From NCBI RefSeq assembly GCF_001315105.1, contig NZ_BAZR01000010.1, forward strand, positions 62,001 to 126,000: a stretch of DNA of 64,000 nucleotides, read 5' to 3'. Position 1 is the stretch's first letter. Each line of letters starts with the position of its first letter. Both the position numbers and the translations under genes were made by a program. This document shows positions 18,001-25,478 of this stretch, piece by piece. Under the pieces are notes generated by a model, which did no database searches, had not been told where the DNA came from, and saw only the letters and a list, made by a program, of their open reading frames with translations. The stretch is from Paenibacillus sp. JCM 10914. GTDB lineage: Bacteria > Bacillota > Bacilli > Paenibacillales > Paenibacillaceae.

Positions 18001-18696
18001 TTACCACAACCCCTGCGACGCTTGCGGACGGAGTGCGTATTTGACGACATGCTTATCTTCTGCGCCCGCAATCGGCAACAATATGCCTCGATCGCACAGT
18101 CCTTGCAGCAGGCGTACGGCCGTGCGGTGGTTGATGCTCAGGTGGGTTTTGACATCGATGGGCCGGATCGGCCGAGCCAGCGTATAGGCTAAGCGGAGAA
18201 TTTCCCGCTCGCTAACCTTAAGCCGCGATTCCCCGGACAATTCATTCGGTTGGTAATGGTTCAGAACCATTCGTAGCAAGGTGATACACAGGTCAGCACG
18301 CTGAGAAACGTCGTCGTATGCAAAAGAGATTACCCGATAGCCCATTGCCGTAAGAAACGTCTCGCGATTTAATTCATTGCAATACTTCTGCCTGTCCATA
18401 TCGGTCACATGCGGACCAAAACCTTTGATCTCGATCATCAACCTCAAATTCGGCGTCAGATAAGCGAAGTCGCAAAAATACGATCGTCCCCGCCAATCCA
18501 GCACTTCGAATTCCGGATGCAAATCGTCAAATTTCCCATTCAATGGCCACCAGACTTTCCGGCAAAAGAGTTTCTCGGCTTCCCGGTGCCCGCGTTCCAA
18601 TCGTCCTCTACGCTCACCGCTCCTGCGATTCAGATGTAAATGGATAAACTCGTCATGTGCATGTTCGAATTCCATCGTCCATTGCCCCTCCTTCAT
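18001..18696 (-). CDS. PD-(D/E)XK nuclease-like protein with C-terminal winged helix
   Basis: A 231-residue protein, the full-length paralogue of the gene at 1-612. Residues about 50-130 hold the nuclease-like core: FEVLDW, a D in FCDFAYL, then MIEIKGFGPHVTD giving the E-x-K pair, and a terminal helix GYRVISFAYDD. Residues about 165-215 (REILRLAYTLARPIRPIDV, HLSINHRTAVRLLQGL) look like a winged helix-turn-helix. Here the catalytic E-x-K is intact, unlike the other copy. These proteins are often labelled DNA-binding response regulator without basis; I see no receiver domain. A DNA-directed nuclease or regulator is inferred. An 11-bp tandem repeat follows the stop. Confidence 0.75.
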   Translation of the reverse strand: MKEGQWTMEFEHAHDEFIHLHLNRRSGERRGRLERGHREAEKLFCRKVWWPLNGKFDDLHPEFEVLDWRGRSYFCDFAYLTPNLRLMIEIKGFGPHVTDMDRQKYCNELNRETFLTAMGYRVISFAYDDVSQRADLCITLLRMVLNHYQPNELSGESRLKVSEREILRLAYTLARPIRPIDVKTHLSINHRTAVRLLQGLCDRGILLPIAGAEDKHVVKYALRPQASQGLW

Positions 18697-18702
18697 GCAA
18701 AA

Positions 18703-18742
18703 AACGTCCCGACATCTCCCATCACGGGAGTTGCAGGACGTT
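18703..18742 (-). terminator. Terminator of the yczE-like gene
   Basis: AACGTCC/GGACGTT with an inner CTCCC/GGGAG stem. Read on the minus strand it ends in a T6 run, as expected for the end of the gene at 18821-19492. Confidence 0.75.
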
Positions 18743-18820
18743 CTTCGTCAGTATCTCTTCCATACGCATATTATAAGCCGAGGCTAGCCGCTTGGCCATA
18801 CCATACCAATGGAGAACATA

Positions 18821-19492
18821 TCAAGAAGAGTGGGTAGTCGCGGTCGCTGTTTGAGGTTCCTTTCTACTTCGCACGCGAAACACAATTCTGCGCAGCAGCT
18901 TGATGAAATAACCGACCAGAAATGCCGAGATGATCGTACCTTCGCGTACGCCCTCAATAGAATGAAAGGCGATCAGAGAGATCGCAACACCGATGGAAAC
19001 CAGCGTCCAGTCGAACATAATCTTGATATTGCCGAAATCGCCGCCCAGCTTCTCGGCAATGACCTTCACGATGCCTTCACCGGGATTCAGAATGGTGTTG
19101 GCGACGATCTGAAGATATATGCCCACCGCCAGAATGAGGCATCCCGCCAATAAACCCAGGATCTTTATGAAATATTGCTCGATGTGAACAGAATCAATGA
19201 TCCATGCACCCAAGTCGAGAAATATGCCGAACAACACGCCGACCAGCAACTGGAGGTACTGGATTTTGGGGAAGTGTTTGCCGAGGAGCAACACCTGAAT
19301 GACCACGAACAGACAGCAGATCAAGATCGTCATGACACCCATGGATACAGGGAAAATCAAACTTAACACATAAGGCACGCTAGCAATGGGGGAGGTGCCG
19401 ATATTAACTTTGGTTACGAGTGCAGTTCCCAGCCCCATGAGGAAAAGTCCCGCGATCAGAATCAGGTACCGTTTCAAAAGTTGCGTTGTCAT
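18821..19492 (-). CDS. yczE: YczE/YyaS/YitT-family integral membrane protein
   Basis: A 223-residue protein with about five to six membrane helices and the conserved N-terminal GLGTALVTKVNIGTSPIASVPY and the NPGEGIVKVIAEK loop of YczE-like proteins. In Bacillus YczE influences surfactin production, and related members are often next to transport or peptide synthesis genes, but the biochemical role is unknown. ATG 19492 has AAGGAA upstream. Expression is probably controlled by a repressor at the palindrome 19548-19566 over its -10 box. Confidence 0.8.
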   Translation of the reverse strand: MTTQLLKRYLILIAGLFLMGLGTALVTKVNIGTSPIASVPYVLSLIFPVSMGVMTILICCLFVVIQVLLLGKHFPKIQYLQLLVGVLFGIFLDLGAWIIDSVHIEQYFIKILGLLAGCLILAVGIYLQIVANTILNPGEGIVKVIAEKLGGDFGNIKIMFDWTLVSIGVAISLIAFHSIEGVREGTIISAFLVGYFIKLLRRIVFRVRSRKEPQTATATTHSS

Positions 19493-19547
19493 GTATGCAT
19501 TCCTTCTTTAACTATGATATATGTCGCTCAACCACTCATATTTATTA

Positions 19548-19569
19548 AATGATAGCTGCTATCATTATA
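19548..19569 (-). promoter_or_regulatory. Operator palindrome overlapping the -10 box of the yczE-like gene
   Basis: AATGATAGC and GCTATCATT form a perfect 19-base palindrome at 19548-19566. On the minus strand TATAAT (19564-19569) overlaps its edge. Another GCTATC half-site lies at 19605-19610. This is the layout of a repressor site, but the cognate regulator is not in the neighbourhood. Confidence 0.65.
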
Positions 19570-19615
19570 TCACTAATAAAAGCATGAGCTTATGTAAATT
19601 TTATGCTATCAAAAA

Positions 19616-19648
19616 AGACTGAATCCCATTTCTCATGGAATTCAGTCT
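19616..19648 (-). terminator. Terminator of the GH43 gene
   Basis: AGACTGAATCCCA pairs with TGGAATTCAGTCT (one mismatch), followed on the minus strand by a T6 run, ten bases after the GH43 stop codon. Confidence 0.8.
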
Positions 19649-19658
19649 GCTGATCATT

Positions 19659-20642
19659 TTATTTGCCGTACGGATCGATTGTCTGGATCGTACCATCCTC
19701 GTTGTATTTCAGCTCTGCGAACTTCACGCTGCGCTTGTTGTCGGCTCCGCCGGAGAGGGAGCTGTCATGATAGAACAGATACCATTTATCCTGGAATTCC
19801 ACGATGGAATGATGCGTGGTCCATCCAAGAACAGGCGTCAGTATCGTGCCTTTATACGCGAATGGGCCGGTTGGGCTTTGGCTGGTTCCGTATACGATTT
19901 TGTGCGTGGAACCGGTGGAGTACGACAGATAGTACGTACTGTTATACTTATGAACCCATGGTCCTTCAAAATAGCGGCGTTCCTCGTCACCAGCTACGAT
20001 CGGCTCTCCATGCTCGTCGACGATGGATATTTCCTGAGGCTGGTCCTTGAACGTCAACATGTCGTTGCTCAGTTCCGCCACGATCGGTCCGAGTGCTGGC
20101 GCGTTGTCTGCAGGTCCTTCGGCATCGGCTATGAAGCTGCCGGTCTGCCATTTCTCCAGTTGCCCACCCCAGAGTCCGCCGAAATAAATATAAGCCCGGT
20201 TATCGTCGTCGATAAATACTGCAGGATCGATGCTGAAGCTGCCCGGAATGTAATCGGGTTCTGCGGCGAAAGGTCCGGACGGTGAGGAACTGGTAGCCAC
20301 ACCGAGACGGAAGATGTCGTCATGATCTCTTGCCGGAAAGAAAAGATAGTATTTGCCGTTCTTGAAAGCAGCGTCGGGAGCCCACATCTGTTTTTTTGCC
20401 CAGGGTACATCTTTGACATGAAGCGCTTCTCCGTGGTCTACGCAAGATCCATCCACGCCATCCATGGAAAGAACGTGGTAATCTTCCATATCATATTGAT
20501 CGCCGTTATCGTTCGAAGTATTCTCATGATCCAGGTCATGGGACGGATAGATATAAAGTTTCCCCTCAAATACGTGCGCAGAAGGATCTGCGGTATAGAT
20601 GTGGGTCACGATAGGTTCATTGGGTTGCACCGGTTTGGTCAT
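19659..20642 (-). CDS. Glycoside hydrolase family 43 (arabinofuranosidase/xylosidase type)
   Basis: A 327-residue five-bladed beta-propeller enzyme that inverts at alpha-L-arabinofuranosyl or beta-D-xylosyl residues of plant xylan/arabinan. The catalytic triad fits the family: Asp19 (YTADPS), Asp139 (FSIDPAVF) and Glu226 (RRYFEGPWVHK). No signal peptide is present, so it acts inside the cell on imported oligosaccharides. ATG 20642 follows GGAGG. A cre-like site just upstream suggests glucose repression through CcpA. Which of the two sugars it prefers cannot be read from sequence. Confidence 0.92.
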   Translation of the reverse strand: MTKPVQPNEPIVTHIYTADPSAHVFEGKLYIYPSHDLDHENTSNDNGDQYDMEDYHVLSMDGVDGSCVDHGEALHVKDVPWAKKQMWAPDAAFKNGKYYLFFPARDHDDIFRLGVATSSSPSGPFAAEPDYIPGSFSIDPAVFIDDDNRAYIYFGGLWGGQLEKWQTGSFIADAEGPADNAPALGPIVAELSNDMLTFKDQPQEISIVDEHGEPIVAGDEERRYFEGPWVHKYNSTYYLSYSTGSTHKIVYGTSQSPTGPFAYKGTILTPVLGWTTHHSIVEFQDKWYLFYHDSSLSGGADNKRSVKFAELKYNEDGTIQTIDPYGK

Positions 20643-20669
20643 GATATATCCTCCTTGGTTTATTGCATT

Positions 20670-20683
20670 TGTAAGCGTTATAT
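20670..20683 (-). promoter_or_regulatory. Possible CcpA cre site before GH43
   Basis: TGTAAGCGTTATAT matches the cre consensus TGWAANCGNTNWCA at 12 of 14 positions and lies 28 bases upstream of the GH43 start. Confidence 0.5.
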
Positions 20684-20786
20684 TTTTATTCTATCAAACG
20701 TCCACATCCCATAAAACCTAATAAAATTAGGGATTATACCTAAAAATTTTAGATATTTTCCCTTCGTTGCCCTATATACGATAAAA

Positions 20787-20808
20787 AAAGCCCCGATGAG
20801 GGACTTTT
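20787..20808. terminator. Small terminator after the 176-aa membrane protein gene
   Basis: AAAGCCCC-GATGA-GGGACTTT hairpin flanked by A-run and T-run, usable on both strands. Confidence 0.65.
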
Positions 20809-20819
20809 TCTGCGGCAAT

Positions 20820-21350
20820 TCAAGCCAATAAGAATCGCAACAAACCGAGCACGGCAAAAGCAAATAACACGGTGCCAGAGCCGATCCCGGTAATGGCACT
20901 ATTCGCTACCTGCAGCTTAGGCGCAACGAATAGGGAGATCACGGACACGGTTACCAGCAGGGCAGCCAGTACATACAGACTAGGATCTTCAAACACACCG
21001 GCGAGTCCAATAAAATGAATGCCGACGATAAAGGCAATCCATGGTGCTACATAGTCCTTGCGCTTTTTTCGAATCAAGACAAAAGCTCCAACACCTGCCA
21101 AGATAAATTCAACATATACCGAGATCAGATAATTGCTGAAGTTTGTCTGATCTGACAAAGCCGTTGGCGCATCCCAGTTCATCATGCTGAAATAGACGCC
21201 CAGCAAGCAGACCAATAGCGCGAAGCCCGATGCGATGCCCAGGTATTTGCGCCAAGGATCCCGGGGCCGCTCTTGCGCCCATCCGAACCAACTCATGCTG
21301 AACATACCGAATATGGCCGCATACATCGCATAATCCCGTATATATTCCAT
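20820..21350 (-). CDS. Membrane protein of unknown function (about six helices)
   Basis: I do not recognise the family. The 176 residues form hydrophobic segments around 8-24, 38-54, 75-93, 103-117, 125-143 and 155-175, with short loops including QERPRDPWRKYLG and RKKRKDYVAPW. ATG 21350 starts the frame; upstream of it lies an A/T-rich leader. It is followed by a small terminator and is probably a single-gene unit. Confidence 0.65.
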   Translation of the reverse strand: MEYIRDYAMYAAIFGMFSMSWFGWAQERPRDPWRKYLGIASGFALLVCLLGVYFSMMNWDAPTALSDQTNFSNYLISVYVEFILAGVGAFVLIRKKRKDYVAPWIAFIVGIHFIGLAGVFEDPSLYVLAALLVTVSVISLFVAPKLQVANSAITGIGSGTVLFAFAVLGLLRFLLA

Positions 21351-21471
21351 GCCGTCCCTCCAGTATTAAGGAAAAATTTCCATATCGACTGCTCTAATAA
21401 TATATCATGGAGGATTCGAGGTAGAATCTTGCCTATACATAATATGGGGTAAACATGATTAGTGGAAGGAA

Positions 21472-21766
21472 ATGAGTAGCTCCTATGGCAAGCTGCCGCT
21501 AGTTTTGCGCGGAATACGGGGCAGAGGAATCGGAATATTTTATATGACGCACAAACGGCAAGATTCAACTGCTCATCGTATGAGCAGCTCTGGCCGAACG
21601 TTGATGTGATACGGTCCAAGCCGCATCGGATGGTGCGTACACCATAGGTTTCGAAGTGAAGGATCATTATGACGGAAGTCTCCCTCTGGTCATCGATCCG
21701 GTCGTATTGTACTCGACTTTCCTGGGAGGCGGCAGTTTTGAGGTAAGACAGGGCTTGAAATTATAA
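21472..21766 (+). pseudogene. Remnant of an SBBP (beta-propeller repeat) surface protein gene
   Basis: Three frames together read as the N terminus of an SBBP repeat protein: SSYGKLPLVF, then ARNTGQRNRNILYDAQTARF and SYEQLWPNVDVI, then GFEVKDHYDG, SLPLVIDPVVLYSTFLGGG before a stop at 21764-21766. Intact members continue for hundreds of residues with YSTYLGG-type repeats. At least two frame changes and loss of the repeat region mark it as a relic. ATG 21472 follows AAGGAA. Confidence 0.65.
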
Positions 21767-21776
21767 GGGATCGCCA

Positions 21777-21819
21777 AATACCAGCAAGCAGCCGTCAACG
21801 GCGGGTGCTTGCTGGTATT
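21777..21819. terminator. Terminator of mgtE
   Basis: AATACCAGCAAGCA (21777-21790) and TGCTTGCTGGTATT (21806-21819) are perfectly complementary, 11 bases past the mgtE stop. Confidence 0.8.
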
Positions 21820-21829
21820 CATAATCAAA

Positions 21830-23185
21830 CTAAATATAAGACAGAAACAGGGTGGCGATTCCAAAGTAAATCACAAGCGACAGGATATCGTTAATTGTGG
21901 TGATCAGCGGTCCGGAGGCTACCGCGGGGTCGACCTTCAATCTGGATAGTACCAAGGGAATGATGGTGCCAGCCATCGTCCCGACAATGAGTGTAGCGAT
22001 CAGGGATATGCCGACGACCAAGCCCAGATAGAGGTTACCTTGCCAGAAGTAGGCGATGAGTGAGATCAGGATGCCACAGACCACGCCGATGATGACCCCG
22101 ACCTTTAATTCTCGGGCTAGAAGTCTGTATACTAATGATTTGTCCATCTGTTTGGTCGTTAATCCACGGACAATAACGGCAAGGGACTGCGTACCCGTAT
22201 TACCGGTCATCCCTGCGATCATCGGCATGAAGAAGGCAAGCGCGACAACCTGTGCCAAGGTTTCTTCGAACTGGGAGATGATGCTCCCGGAGATGAGGCC
22301 GATGAACAGAAGCAGAATCAGCCACGGCAATCTGCGATAAGCTGCGACAGTTGCCTTCGTATTGAAATCAATCGTTTTGCCGCTGGTGGCATTCATTTTA
22401 CGGAAATCCTCATCCGCTTCCTGGATGACGACATCGAGTATATCATCGACGGTAATGATGCCGACCAGCTTGTTGTCTTGTTCGACCACAGGAATCGCAA
22501 CGAAATCGTATTGCTGAATGATCCGCGCGACTTCTTCCTGGTCTGCGTCCACCGGTACGGCATGGACCCGAGTATGCATGATGTCCACAATCGCAGCATC
22601 AGGCTCGGCCAGAATTAAACCGCGGAATGAGACAACGCCAATGAGTTGTTTGTCGTCATCAACGACATATAAATAGTTGATCGTCTCTGTGATGGACACA
22701 TACGTCTTGAGTTTCTGGACAACCTCTGTAACGGTATAATGCTGCGGGATCCACACATATCGATTGGTCATGATCCGCCCGGCGGTTTCCGGAGGATATT
22801 TCATCATGTTCCGAATAAAACGAGACTCTTCCGCACTCATTCCTCTGATTAATGCATCCTTCTGTTCCGGTGACAATTCCTCCAGAAGAATAGCCAGATC
22901 ATCATTGTCCATTAGGTTGATGATAACGGTGGTTCGGTCCTTGCTTAGCTTAGCGAGAATCTCGATCTGGAGCGGATAGTCCATTTCCTGCATCATATCG
23001 GCAAGCTGTTCGTCATTGAGCAGCTCAAGCAGTTGGTTTTGTTCGATATCGCTTAGGAGATTATGTATTCTTGCGAGATCATAAGGCTGAAATTCATCGA
23101 TGACCAGTTGGAACTCGGAAGCATGATTCGTCTGCAGCGTTTTTTTAATATCCGGTAGTATTTGTTCCAAGGTTTGCGTCTTCAA
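21830..23185 (-). CDS. mgtE: Magnesium transporter MgtE
   Basis: A 451-residue Mg2+ channel of the inner membrane. Domains in order: N-terminal MgtE_N superhelix (about 20-125, ending KYPPETAGRIM), two CBS domains (about 135-260, VSFRGLIL, DDILDVV) that sense Mg2+, a connecting helix, and five membrane helices with the pore motif MPMIAGMTGNTGTQSLAVIVRGL and VDPAVASGPLITTINDILSL. The length is standard. ATG 23185 follows GGAGG. I found no magnesium riboswitch in the short upstream region. Confidence 0.96.
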   Translation of the reverse strand: MKTQTLEQILPDIKKTLQTNHASEFQLVIDEFQPYDLARIHNLLSDIEQNQLLELLNDEQLADMMQEMDYPLQIEILAKLSKDRTTVIINLMDNDDLAILLEELSPEQKDALIRGMSAEESRFIRNMMKYPPETAGRIMTNRYVWIPQHYTVTEVVQKLKTYVSITETINYLYVVDDDKQLIGVVSFRGLILAEPDAAIVDIMHTRVHAVPVDADQEEVARIIQQYDFVAIPVVEQDNKLVGIITVDDILDVVIQEADEDFRKMNATSGKTIDFNTKATVAAYRRLPWLILLLFIGLISGSIISQFEETLAQVVALAFFMPMIAGMTGNTGTQSLAVIVRGLTTKQMDKSLVYRLLARELKVGVIIGVVCGILISLIAYFWQGNLYLGLVVGISLIATLIVGTMAGTIIPLVLSRLKVDPAVASGPLITTINDILSLVIYFGIATLFLSYI

Positions 23186-23362
23186 GACAGAGCCTCCTTT
23201 CTGTGTTCGCGTTTCATGTAAATAGGTGTATTATAGGGTTCACCATAACTGCTGATTATTAAACAATCTTCACCGTCATACATCCAATTGCAAAAGATGG
23301 AAGTTTCCCATAAAATAAAGGCGCATTACATGATACATCATATCATGAATAGGGGTGAGCGT

Positions 23363-24277
23363 ATGAAATATAGACGGCTTGGCAAAACGGATCTGAAAGT
23401 ATCGGTTGTGGGCGTGGGAACATGGCAGTTCGGAGGGGACTGGGGCAAGGATTTCAATCAACCGGAAGTGGATCGAATTCTTAACCGTGCGAAGGAACTC
23501 GGCATCAATTTACTGGATACGGCCGAATGCTACGGGCCTCACCATATGTCTGAGAACTTCATTGGGAATTTCTTGTCTCGCGACCGCCGCGAAGATTGGA
23601 TTATCGCCTCCAAGTTCGGACATCATTGGGAAGATCAATGGCAGAATGCCTGGGATACGAAGCAGGTGAGGCTGCAACTTGAAGAGTCGCTGAAGGCATT
23701 GCGGACGGACTACATTGATCTCTATCAATTCCATTCCGGCTCGGACGAAGTGTTCAACAATGACGATATGTGGACGATGCTGGACAAGCAGGTTCAAGCA
23801 GGAACCATACGCCATCTCGGTATTTCCATTGGAAGCAACAAGAATATATATCAGACGAATAGAGCTTCGGAATTGAATGCGAAGGCAATTCAGGTCGTGT
23901 ACAATCGCTTGGAACAGGAGCCTGAAGCGGAAGTGCTCCCATCGTGCATGGAACAGGATCTGGGCGTGCTCGCAAGAGTGCCGCTGGCTAGCGGGTTCCT
24001 AAGCGGGAAGTACAAGCCCGGTACCGTATTCACGGACAACGTACGTAAAAATCGCGACCGCGAGGAGAATGAGGCAAAGCTGCGATTGGTGGAAGAAATT
24101 CAGCGGACTGAGGTTCCGGCGGGCGCCAATATGGCGGAATGGGCACTGGCCTGGTGCCTGCAGCATCCGGCCGTCAGCTGCGTTATTCCGGGCTGCAAAT
24201 CCGTAGAACAGGTGGAGGCGAACGCTAAGGCGGTGGATCTCGTGCGCGTGGATCATCCTGGTACTTGGAGAAATTAA
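23363..24277 (+). CDS. Aldo/keto reductase
   Basis: An NADPH-dependent carbonyl reductase of 304 residues. The catalytic tetrad is complete: Asp52 and Tyr57 (LLDTAECYG), Lys84 (ASKFG) and His124 (YQFHSG). The C-terminal cofactor loop is VIPGCKSVEQVEANAKA. ATG 23363 (MKYRRLGKTDLKVS) behind GGGGTGAG is chosen over an in-frame start 75 bases upstream because the family begins here. The substrate is unknown. It is a single-gene unit ended by a terminator. Confidence 0.92.
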   Translation: MKYRRLGKTDLKVSVVGVGTWQFGGDWGKDFNQPEVDRILNRAKELGINLLDTAECYGPHHMSENFIGNFLSRDRREDWIIASKFGHHWEDQWQNAWDTKQVRLQLEESLKALRTDYIDLYQFHSGSDEVFNNDDMWTMLDKQVQAGTIRHLGISIGSNKNIYQTNRASELNAKAIQVVYNRLEQEPEAEVLPSCMEQDLGVLARVPLASGFLSGKYKPGTVFTDNVRKNRDREENEAKLRLVEEIQRTEVPAGANMAEWALAWCLQHPAVSCVIPGCKSVEQVEANAKAVDLVRVDHPGTWRN

Positions 24278-24293
24278 TTCGATATTAGCAAAG

Positions 24294-24355
24294 AAACCGT
24301 TCTAAATCGTAAATGGTCTGGGCTTTACCTCCATTTTACCCAAGAACGGTTTTTT
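24294..24355 (+). terminator. Terminator after the aldo/keto reductase
   Basis: AAACCGTTCT and AGAACGGTTT form the outer stem (24294-24303 with 24343-24352) around a long loop, then T7. Confidence 0.6.
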
Positions 24356-24452
24356 TGCGTCGAACAGCAGAGCTTCTGAGAAGCAAAATAATGATGCCAA
24401 GTCCAAAATATGATAGAGTCATTCTAGTAGAATCCATCATAGGAGGGATCAG

Positions 24453-25409
24453 ATGAAGCCCATCAATAAACTGAACATCCAGGACGACTTCGTCGGCTTT
24501 TACTTGCTTAAAGAACTGAATATGAGACAGACCAGCAGCACCCCGCCCAAAGATTATTTCGATATTGTGCTCTCGGATGCGAGCGGTCAAATCTCCGCCA
24601 AGTACTGGGATGTGACCATTCATGATAAAGAAACGTTCTTACCCATGCAACTAGTCAAAATCCAGGGGACCGTGCTAAGCTACCGCGATCAGCCGCAAGT
24701 CAAAATCAGCCGAATGCGCAAAGCCACCGAAGAGGATGGCGTCTCCTTGACGGATTACGTCAGAGCCGCGCCGATTCGTCCCGTTGATCTGGTACATACG
24801 ATCAAGCTCACGATGAACGAGATCGCAGATCCCGAAATCCGGAGCATCGTGCATTACTGCGTGTCGAAGGTTGAAGAGAAGCTGATGCATTATCCGGCAG
24901 CCAAAACCTATCATCATGCCTATTTCGCCGGGCTTGCCTATCATATCGTGCGCATGCTGGAGATTGGCGATTTCATCTGCAAGCAGCGGCCGTTTCTGAA
25001 GCCGGATTTGATCAAGGCGGGCATTATTCTGCACGATATAGCGAAGCCGGAAGAGATGATTGCGCAGATGGGGATCGTGACGGATTACAGCAATCAAGGA
25101 AAACTGATCGGACATATCGCCCTTGCGTCAGCCTGGATCGTCGAGGCAGCTCTTCAGAATGACATACCGCTCGAATCCGAAGTAGTTCTCGGGTTACAGC
25201 ATATGGTCCTGTCCCATCATAATCTGGGAGAGTGGGGAAGTCCGGTCCAGCCGCAGACAGCGGAAGCTGTCGCACTGCATCATATCGACTTACTGGATGC
25301 CAAGCTGCAGATGGTCGAGGATGCGCTGGATACGACGCTTGAGACGGAACCGTGGACATCGATGATTCGCGGGCTTGATAATAAGGCGATATATCGATTG
25401 AAGGTATAA
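24453..25409 (+). CDS. yhaM: 3'-5' exoribonuclease YhaM family
   Basis: A 318-residue firmicute RNase with an N-terminal OB fold (about 10-90; FYLLKELNMRQTSS, GQISAKYWDV) and a C-terminal HD domain (AKTYHHAYFAGLAYH, ILHDIAKPEE, SHHNLGEWGSP, HHIDLLDAKLQM). It degrades short RNA 3' ends and DNA ends with Mn2+. ATG 24453 follows GGAGGG. The length and order match Bacillus YhaM closely. Confidence 0.93.
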   Translation: MKPINKLNIQDDFVGFYLLKELNMRQTSSTPPKDYFDIVLSDASGQISAKYWDVTIHDKETFLPMQLVKIQGTVLSYRDQPQVKISRMRKATEEDGVSLTDYVRAAPIRPVDLVHTIKLTMNEIADPEIRSIVHYCVSKVEEKLMHYPAAKTYHHAYFAGLAYHIVRMLEIGDFICKQRPFLKPDLIKAGIILHDIAKPEEMIAQMGIVTDYSNQGKLIGHIALASAWIVEAALQNDIPLESEVVLGLQHMVLSHHNLGEWGSPVQPQTAEAVALHHIDLLDAKLQMVEDALDTTLETEPWTSMIRGLDNKAIYRLKV

Positions 25410-25443
25410 TAATCGTTGTTCCTTTATATGAGCAAATAACAGA

Positions 25444-25478
25444 GGCATCTCCAGGATCAACAGGATCTTGGGGATGCC
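25444..25478. terminator. Hairpin between yhaM and the convergent kinase gene
   Basis: GGCATCTCCAGGATC (25444-25458) pairs with GATCTTGGGGATGCC (25464-25478). It contains the last codons and stop of the histidine kinase frame and sits 34 bases past yhaM, so both convergent genes may share it. There is no clear T-run on either side. Confidence 0.55.

Noticed and set aside
21293..21667. 124-codon minus-strand frame between the membrane protein gene and mgtE
   Set aside because: It overlaps the start of the membrane protein gene and the plus-strand SBBP remnant, with no domain signal.
23186..23362. Possible magnesium riboswitch upstream of mgtE
   Set aside because: The upstream region is short and lacks M-box-like conserved blocks; no terminator/antiterminator pair seen.
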